A stretch of 64,000 bases of DNA from Fallopia convolvulus (lineage: Eukaryota > Streptophyta > Magnoliopsida > Caryophyllales > Polygonaceae). The notes beneath the pieces were generated by a model, which searched no databases, was not told the origin of the DNA, and was given only the letters and a program-made list of their open reading frames with translations. This document shows, piece after piece, positions 57,612-64,000 of this stretch. Position 1 is the first letter of the stretch. Each line of letters begins with the position of its first letter. The stretch spans positions 15,305,434 to 15,369,433 of the forward strand of contig OZ024735.1 in NCBI GenBank assembly GCA_964016875.1, read 5' to 3'. The translations under genes were made by a program, and so were the position numbers.

Positions 57612-58896
57612 ATTCGTTGAAATTATATAGGAATATGTGTGTGTATTATTTGAACATTAATATATTAGTTTTCGTATATACATGTTGAAATATGGAATAC
57701 AAAATAGGATTAAGGTTCTGGATTTTTATCTGACATATGTGATGAATAGTTGAACATAATAAGTTGTCTAATTGAATATGTATACCCATTTTCCGAATTT
57801 GATAATTTGTCAAGCATATTTGAGTACATTTACTAGTATGTTCAAAATTTAAACATGTGTATTCAGTCAATTTACGACATCAGTATACCAACATCATATT
57901 CGATGATTTGTTATGCATATTCTTGTAAGTATATTCGTATATTCGAAATTTAATCCCCCATATTCAGTCAAATTATTACAATAGTGGAACAACATCTTTT
58001 GATAATTTTTCACTCATATCCGAGTACATATACAAGTATGTTCAAATTTTAAACTCGCATATTCTTTCAAATTTACCACATCATTATAACATCATATTCA
58101 ATGATTTCTCCCCCATATTCGAAGAACGCCACAGTAATATTTCCAACATTTAGTAGGCCAATTTCTTCTTTTTTTTGGTCGAGATAGTAGCATGCCAATT
58201 TCAACTTGATTCGATAATTCAGTACACATAGTCGTCTTCTCAATTTCAACACAATGGTTGACTTGACTTCTCCAGCGTCTCCAACAACAATGGCTTATCC
58301 TCCGGCAACACCTGTGATTAAGATGATTTTTTGGGCAAATCTTGTAGAGACGGTTTCTTAGATCTGAACAGAATTGACACAGTAGATCCCATAGGTTGCA
58401 TTTCCGGCAGAACCTAACTAGAAACGATTTCTAGTTGGAGAACAATGATAAATTAAAGGTGCAGAACATCAAAATCGAAAGTAGTACCGAACAATAGCAT
58501 GGGATTCTATAACATCCAGATATTATATAATCAAAACTTACCGATTTCTTCAAGATAATTTTGGATTAAAGATCGATTGAGATTTGAAATTGAGAAGACG
58601 ACCGAGATGCATTTCGTAGGCAGGCGAGATTTCGGGATACGATAGAGAGGTTTTTTTTGGTAATTGAAAGGATTTATTATTGGAGAGATAAAGATTTTGT
58701 CTTTTGAAAGATAAGGAGAGAGAAATTGATTCTAATCCATTATTATTACCTAAAATTAACCTCCATGCACCCTTTGTTTAAATCTGAGCCATTAAAATAT
58801 TCAGATCCAATGATCCAAATCATTTCCATGGTTTCTCTATAACTAGGGGTTTATCTAGAGCCCTTTACTATATACATATATATATATGGAAATTCC
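57612..58896. other. Flank Y, copy 2 (right part)
   Basis: Continuation of Y after the Del/Tekay-like element. It contains the tandem array 57801-58120 and, on the minus strand, a gene-like stretch: a possible exon ending at 58542 (AAATCG|GTAAGT), and after TTCTGTTCAG (near 58365) a Lys/Ser-rich frame matching the one in copy 1 but broken by TAA. From 58635 to 58896 it extends past the end of copy 1. Origin unknown. Confidence 0.5.
57801..58120. repeat. Tandem repeat, copy 2 (99-101 bp units)
   Basis: Units start at 57801, 57902, 58001 and 58100, homologous unit by unit to 40469-40800. The repeat number was therefore fixed before the duplication. Confidence 0.85.
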
Positions 58897-59707
58897 GGTT
58901 AGTACCCTCGAGTTTTTGGCTTTTTCGGATGGTGCCCTGAAAAAAACTTATTCCTAGTGGTAGCTTTTGCAAAAGTCCGACCGGTGTCTTTACTTGTAAA
59001 TTTTCGTTAATTTATAACTAAATTAGTATGTTTTCGAATGAAAATATATAATTTTGTATTTAATTAAATTAAAACAAAATTTTAATTGAACAATTCAAAT
59101 AAATTGTATCAAATATTAAATTAAAATTTATATATTTTCAAGAAGATTTTATGTTGTATAATTAAAATAGTTTTAAGTTAAAATAAAAAAATATTACAAT
59201 ATTTATATTAAAAAAATAATGCATGATTAAAAATTTTCATGTAGATTTTATATAGTAATTTTGAACTTTTTTTAAGAACGTAATATACTTAAAAAATGTA
59301 ACTTGAGAGTACCATAACGAAAGTTCTATTAGTTTTTCTACAACAATGTCAAAATTATTACATAAAACATACATGACAATTTTAATTAGTAATAGTTTTT
59401 GTTTTAACTTAAAAAAATTTAATCATACAACATACAACAATCAACTTGACAAATATATATATATATATATATATATGTGGGGGAAGAGTTGCGTGCGAAT
59501 GGGCGCCCAGGTGAGAATTGAGAATAAATCTCGCTCGTTCCTTCCAAAAAATCAACGTCCCTGATTAAAAATTCATTAAAATAAATAAATATGACACGAG
59601 CGAATTTTTCCCGTATTATTACCGTATTTTTCAATAAAATACGACACGGACGAATTTTTCCCGTATTATTCACGAATTTTTCGAAAAATACGTTTTTATG
59701 AGACGCG

Positions 59708-60110
59708 CCCAGTTTGTTCATCAGAAACAGCGATTTGTTCATCGATATACCTCTATTTGTTCATTGATATAACTTGTTTGTTCATTATATATATCCATAT
59801 TTGCTCACTGATATACTCATATTTGTTCATTGAGTTAACCTTGTTTGTTCATTGATATACTCTATTTGTTCATGGATATACCCCTATTTGTTCATTACCG
59901 TAACCTTTTTTTGTTCATTGATATAACTTTTATTTGTCCATTATTTATTCATTGATATACCCTTTTTGTTCATGAATATACCCTTATTTGTTCATTGATA
60001 TAACCTTTTTTGTTCATTGATATAACCTTGTTTGTCCATTGTTTGTTCATTGATATACCCTATTTGTTCATGAATATACTGCTATTTGTTCATTGATATA
60101 ACCAAAATAT
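59708..60110 (+). repeat. B2 TTTGTTCAT array
   Basis: Repeated TTTGTTCATTGATATA-type units about 20-25 bases apart, some decayed to TTTGTCCAT or TTTGCTCAC. Confidence 0.85.
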
Positions 60111-60239
60111 AGTACCAAAATAAGATAAGTTTAATTTAGAAACTTGAATGCAAAGGATAATAGATAAAGAATCTGACTTTGCAATAATATGGTGTATTCT
60201 AAGAGAACGAGATAGCAACAAATCGAAGAGGAGTGCTTG

Positions 60240-60680
60240 TGCCTTATTTAGCTATGAACAAATTGATGTTATTAATGAACAAATATGCATATAGCAATGA
60301 ACAAATTGAGGTTACTACTGAACAAATATGCATCTAGAAATGAACAATTATATGAAAAAGGCAATGAACAAATATGCATAAACCAATGAACAAATTGATG
60401 TTACTAATGAACAAATATGCACAAACCGATGAACAAATATGTCAAAACCAATGAACAAATATTTTCGCTTTTTATGAACAAAATCACAATGTTGATGAAC
60501 ATATTGCATGCAATTTTGATACACATTTGTTCATTTTTTATGTACAAACAGTAGTTTTTTGATGCACAAGCAATAGTTTATTTATTGCACACATCACAGT
60601 TTTGATGAACAAAATCATAGTGTTGATGAACAAATCCATATTATTGATGAACAAATCCACAATATTGATGAACAATCTGG
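60240..60680 (-). repeat. B2 opposing ATGAACAAA array
   Basis: Repeated AATGAACAAATATGCAT-type units, the inverted counterpart of the left array. Spacer flavours differ between the arms (GATATA on the left, ATGCATA on the right). Confidence 0.85.
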
Positions 60681-61096
60681 GCGCGCGTCCTATTTCCGTT
60701 TTTTTTCTAAAATACGCGAATAATTCGCCAATAATTCAGTCGTGCCGTTTTTTTTTTTCCTTTTTAAGTGAAATGATCAGTGCCTTTGAATTTTCTTCAT
60801 CCAACGGCTCTTGTTCTTTCTTATTTCGCACCTGAACCGGACTCATATATATATAATATAATATAATATAATATAATATTTTATATGATTTATTTTAATT
60901 GTAATTAAACTAAAATTTTGTTTTAATTAAATAAAAAATATTTTTTCATTAGAAAACATACTTATTTCGTTAAAAACTATCGAAATTCACTAGTAAGGGC
61001 ACCAGCCGAACTTTTGCAAAAGTTCAAGGATACCGCTCCAAATAAGTTTTTTTTCAAGACACCATCCGAAAAGCCAAAAACTCAAGAGTACCAACC

Positions 61097-61403
61097 AGTG
61101 AAACACAGTTCGGATCCTCTGATGCAAAGCCTCCTACAAATACTGCCCCACCAACGAAATCTGTCCACATGTCAATTTGTTTAATTATTGTTAATTCAAT
61201 CTAATTATGGAAATTACACAAAAAAAAATGTCAATTAAATTACAACATTTCTCCTCATCTGGGAAAAAAAAAGCAAGACATTTAGGGTATTTTTTTATTC
61301 TATTTACAAAATATGCAATTCTTGTTAAATCTTATACCAATTGAAAATCCTCAGTATCTCAACTTTACTCAATTCAAATCAAATCTTCTATCAAACCTGA
61401 AAG
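61097..61403. other. No gene seen
   Basis: AT-rich spacer between element Z and the copia 3 LTR. Only A/T runs are visible. Confidence 0.6.
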
Positions 61404-61556
61404 TGTAGAAAACCCTCTTGAGGTTGCCTTCTATTGATCAAGAGTTATATATACATGTACATGAGATATAACGTACATCCAATATTCACGTAACAGAAAT
61501 ATATGATATACACAAATCAGTTCTTATAATCTAGAGGTCAACTATGTTGACTAACA
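61404..61556 (-). repeat. copia 3 3' LTR
   Basis: Minus-sense short LTR, TGTTAGTCAACATAGTTGAC...TTTTCTACA, 153 bases, directly after the polypurine run GCTGGGGGGA (61557-61566 on the minus strand). Such short LTRs are usual for Ale/Retrofit-type copia elements. The outer end is inferred from the TG...CA rule. Confidence 0.7.
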
Positions 61557-61580
61557 TCCCCCCAGCAGTCGTAGCGGGAG

Positions 61581-64000
61581 CTCTCAAACGCCTAGACTGG
61601 AACGGAACTCATGGAACAAAGGTGAAGGCAACCCTTTTGTGAATATTTCTGCGAATTGAAGTGATGCTGGAACGTGCAGAACCTGTACTTGACAAAGCGC
61701 AACTTTGTCACGGACAAAGTGAAGATCGATCTCTACATGTTTGGTTCGTTGGTGCTGGACGGGATTGCAAGAAAGATAAACTGCGCTGACATTATCACAA
61801 AAAATCAAGGTAGCGGTCGTCACTGGACAGTTCAACTCGGCGAGCAGGTTTCGTACCCAACCACTTTCGGCAACTGCATTTGCAACCGCTCGATATTCTG
61901 CTTCGGCGCTTGATCGGGCCACCGTCGACTGTCTTTTGGAGGAGCATGAGAGGAGGTTGTCTCCAAGATATAAACAGTATCCCGATGTGGAACGTCTTGA
62001 GTCGGGGCACCCGGCCCAGTCGGCATCAGAGTATGCGGTTAATCGATGTTCTGATGTGCGTTGTAGGGTCAAACCATGAGCCGATGTGCCTTTGACATAC
62101 CTTAGAATTCTTTTGAGGGCATGAAAATGTTTTTCCCGCGGGTAGTGCATGTAAAGGCAGCATTGTTGAATTGCGTAACTGATATCGGGTCGGGTGAAGG
62201 TGAGGTACTGGAGAGCTCCAGTCAACGACCGATACAGTGTAGGATCTGGTATTGGGGGGCCGACATTTTGTCCCAGTTTGGCTTGTGTGTCGACTGGTGT
62301 TCGGGTGGGATTGCAATCTAGCATATTGGCTTTTTGGAGGATTTCAAGGGCATATTCTCTTGGCTAAGATGAAGGCCCGTTGATGTTTGTGTGACTAAAA
62401 ATTCCGAGGAAGTAATGTATGGAGCCAAGATCGGTCATGGAGAATTCTCGGCTTAAGGCTTGGATAATGTGGGAGAGGAATTGAGTGGAGCTGGCCGTTA
62501 GTATTATGTCATCGACATAAACGAGAAGGTGAGCCTCCAACTGGCCAGCTTTGTAAATGAAAAGAGAAGGGTCTGACTTACTTGCTAGGAAGCCCATTCG
62601 AAGGAGATGCATAGCAAAGCGTTGGTACCACGCTCTGGGAGCTTGTTTGAGGTCGTAAAGGCTTTTCTTAACCGACACAAATGAGTTGGAAACCGGGGAT
62701 CAACAAAGCCGGGTGGTTGCTGACAGTAGACGACTTCATTTAACGTTCCATGTAGAAACGCGTTTTTGACGTCGAGCTGGTGTATCGGCCATTCCTTTGA
62801 GAGGGCGAGGGACAGGACGGTTCGGACAGTTGCCGATTAACCGACGGGAGAAAAGGTGTCGTCATAATCAATTCCCGGTTGTTGTGAATAGCCTCGTGCA
62901 ACCCAACTCGCTTTGTAACGAGCAAGTTTTCCATCAGCCCCATATTTATGGCGAAATAACCACTTTCTAGTAACAACATTTGCATCGATCGATCTTGGAA
63001 CAAGTTCCCAAGTCCAATTTTTAATTAAAGCATTGAATTCCTCATGCATAGCATTATGCCAATGTTGGTTTCGGATGGCTTTCTTGTAGGAGGTTGGGAT
63101 GGGAGAGATGGAGGCCGATAAATTGAATATATGAGTTGTTTTTGAAATTCCTGATTTGGAACGTGTACACATAGAATGGGTATATTGTGGATTTGGTTGA
63201 GATTCCTGAGTTGGGTTTGAAAGTCCTGATTTGGAACGTGTACACATAGAATGGGTATTTTGTGGATTTGGTTGAGATTGTGTGATTTGGGTAGAGGAGA
63301 TATTGTGATCTGAAGAGGGTTTGTTACGGAAGGTGGAGGATTTGAGGGGTCCGCATTAATTGGTTGTGTGTGATCCTCAAAATCAAGATTGGAAAGTGGT
63401 GAGTTATGATTTGGTGGGGCCGATTGATGGGTTTGATTTGAATGGGATTGGGATTGATTTCGGCCAGTTGAAAGATTTGGTGGGGACAGGCTGGTGTTTT
63501 GTGGAGAGGGAGGTTGTTGTGGGTTAGGGTTTGCGTGAGGCGTGTAATTAGGTAAGTTTGGCATAGTATTTTCCGAGATTTGTTCTAGGAAGTTATAATT
63601 GTGAGGATTTTCTTCCTTTTCTTCAAATGGGAAAATATTTTAATGAAATATTACATGCCTAGAAATTATGATTTTATTTGTTTTTAAATCCATGCATCTA
63701 TATCCACGGTGTTGTTCAGCATAGCCAAGAAAGAGACATGGTGCAGAACGAGGGGCGAGTTTGTGTGGAGCCGTAGAGGATAGGTTAGGGTAACAGAGGC
63801 ACCCGAAGACCCGAAGGTGGTTGTATGTGGGTTCGGTTTTGTAGAGGACCGAGTGAGGTGTTTTGAGTGAGGTTATTTTGGAGGGAAGGAGGTTTAAGAT
63901 GTAGGCTGCATTGAGAAGGGCTTCGACCCAAGATTTCGGGGGTAGGTGGGCTTGGAAAAGCAGTGTACGTACAATATTGTTTATGGTACGTATCATACGT
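61581..64000 (-). pseudogene. copia 3 pol: integrase C-term, RT, RNase H (runs off window)
   Basis: Minus strand, from the window edge: integrase C-terminal region (NNIVRTLLFQAHLPPKSWVE, HLRVFGCLCYPNL; 63996-63640); a Pro/Ser/Asn-rich linker with MCTRSKSGI motifs (63564-63150); RT N-terminal block (AMHEEFNALIKNWTWELVPR, ARYKASWVARGYSQQPGIDY; to 62837); RT palm with intact YVDD (HLLVYVDDIILTA; 62678-62364); RNase H (TAYSDADWAGCPDSRRSTSG, SSAEAEYRAVANA; 62324-61584). It is broken by frameshifts between integrase and RT and between RT blocks (near 62700-62840), and by TAG at 62364-62366. The LTR/RNase H style fits the Ale/Retrofit (RE1-like) group. Gag and the 5' LTR lie outside the window. Confidence 0.88.

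Larger units (their letters stand above)
59480..60844. mobile_element. Element B2: inverted-array non-autonomous DNA element
   Basis: Second copy of the B family, opposite in orientation to B1, from GGGGAAGAG to GGACTC. Both flanks are (AT)n, so any duplication is hidden and a preference for AT targets is possible. Left array TTTGTTCAT (about 19 motifs, 59708-60110), right array ATGAACAAA (about 17 motifs, 60240-60680). It supplies the empty site for the solo LTR in B1. Confidence 0.75.
58897..61096. mobile_element. Element Z: long-TIR non-autonomous DNA element
   Basis: Inverted repeats at 58897-about 59125 and about 60855-61096 start GGTTAGTACCCTCGAG and GGTTGGTACTCTTGAG and share GAGTTTTTGGCTTTT and CTTTTGCAAAAGT; they stay alignable for roughly 230 bases. 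The interior is AT-rich with no gene and contains element B2. I found no convincing target duplication, so the outer ends are approximate. A MULE-type non-autonomous element is possible. Confidence 0.7.

Overview
The window is plant nuclear DNA, almost certainly a eudicot, and consists almost entirely of nested transposable elements. I recognise no host gene. The evidence is Ty1/copia and Ty3/gypsy LTR retrotransposons with plant-type primer sites, a Mutator-like (MULE) DNA transposon with plant-style introns, a hAT-type miniature element, and AT-rich intergenic DNA. Most insertions can be bounded by target-site duplications (TSDs), and several empty sites can be read from second copies inside the window.

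Layout. (1) A Tnt1/Tork-like copia element (copia 1, minus strand) lies at about 326-1736 and resumes at 36699-39999. It is split by everything between. (2) The splitter is an antisense solo LTR of a family I call LTR-A (1742-36693, TSD GACAT). (3) LTR-A1 is itself split by an 18-kb MULE (3338-21343, TSD TATTCTTTT), by palindrome-like element B1 (22215-24348), by a hAT MITE (24444-25022) and by a young pol-less Athila-like gypsy element (25357-35767). (4) The MULE has two convergent genes: a GRF zinc-finger gene, split by gypsy-type element C (4554-13544, which in turn holds element D, 6930-11320), and a transposase gene whose last exon is split by a second LTR-A solo LTR (14227-17361). The deepest nest is five levels: copia 1 > LTR-A1 > MULE > C > D.

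The right part holds a tandem copy of the copia gag/INT/RT-N region and its flank (copia 2, 41269-47298), split by another solo LTR (41505-44383). The duplicated flank (Y) is split by a Del/Tekay-like gypsy element with a 1398-codon open frame (48131-57606). A long-TIR element Z (58897-61096) carries a second copy of B (59480-60844). A third copia element (61404 to the window end, minus strand) runs off the right edge.

The elements do not form a pathway. The interest lies in shared non-coding architecture. Three related gypsy elements lacking RT/INT (Athila-like, C and D) each carry their own short palindrome, mostly in pairs about 19-25 bp apart, at a similar place in the LTR, and two of them repeat it internally. 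They also share two polypurine tracts flanking a conserved non-coding block, and C and the Athila-like element share a hairpin after the gag-pro frame. The Athila-like element contains four perfect AGGTAAGT splice-donor octamers. All coordinates were read by eye; no alignment or database search was run.
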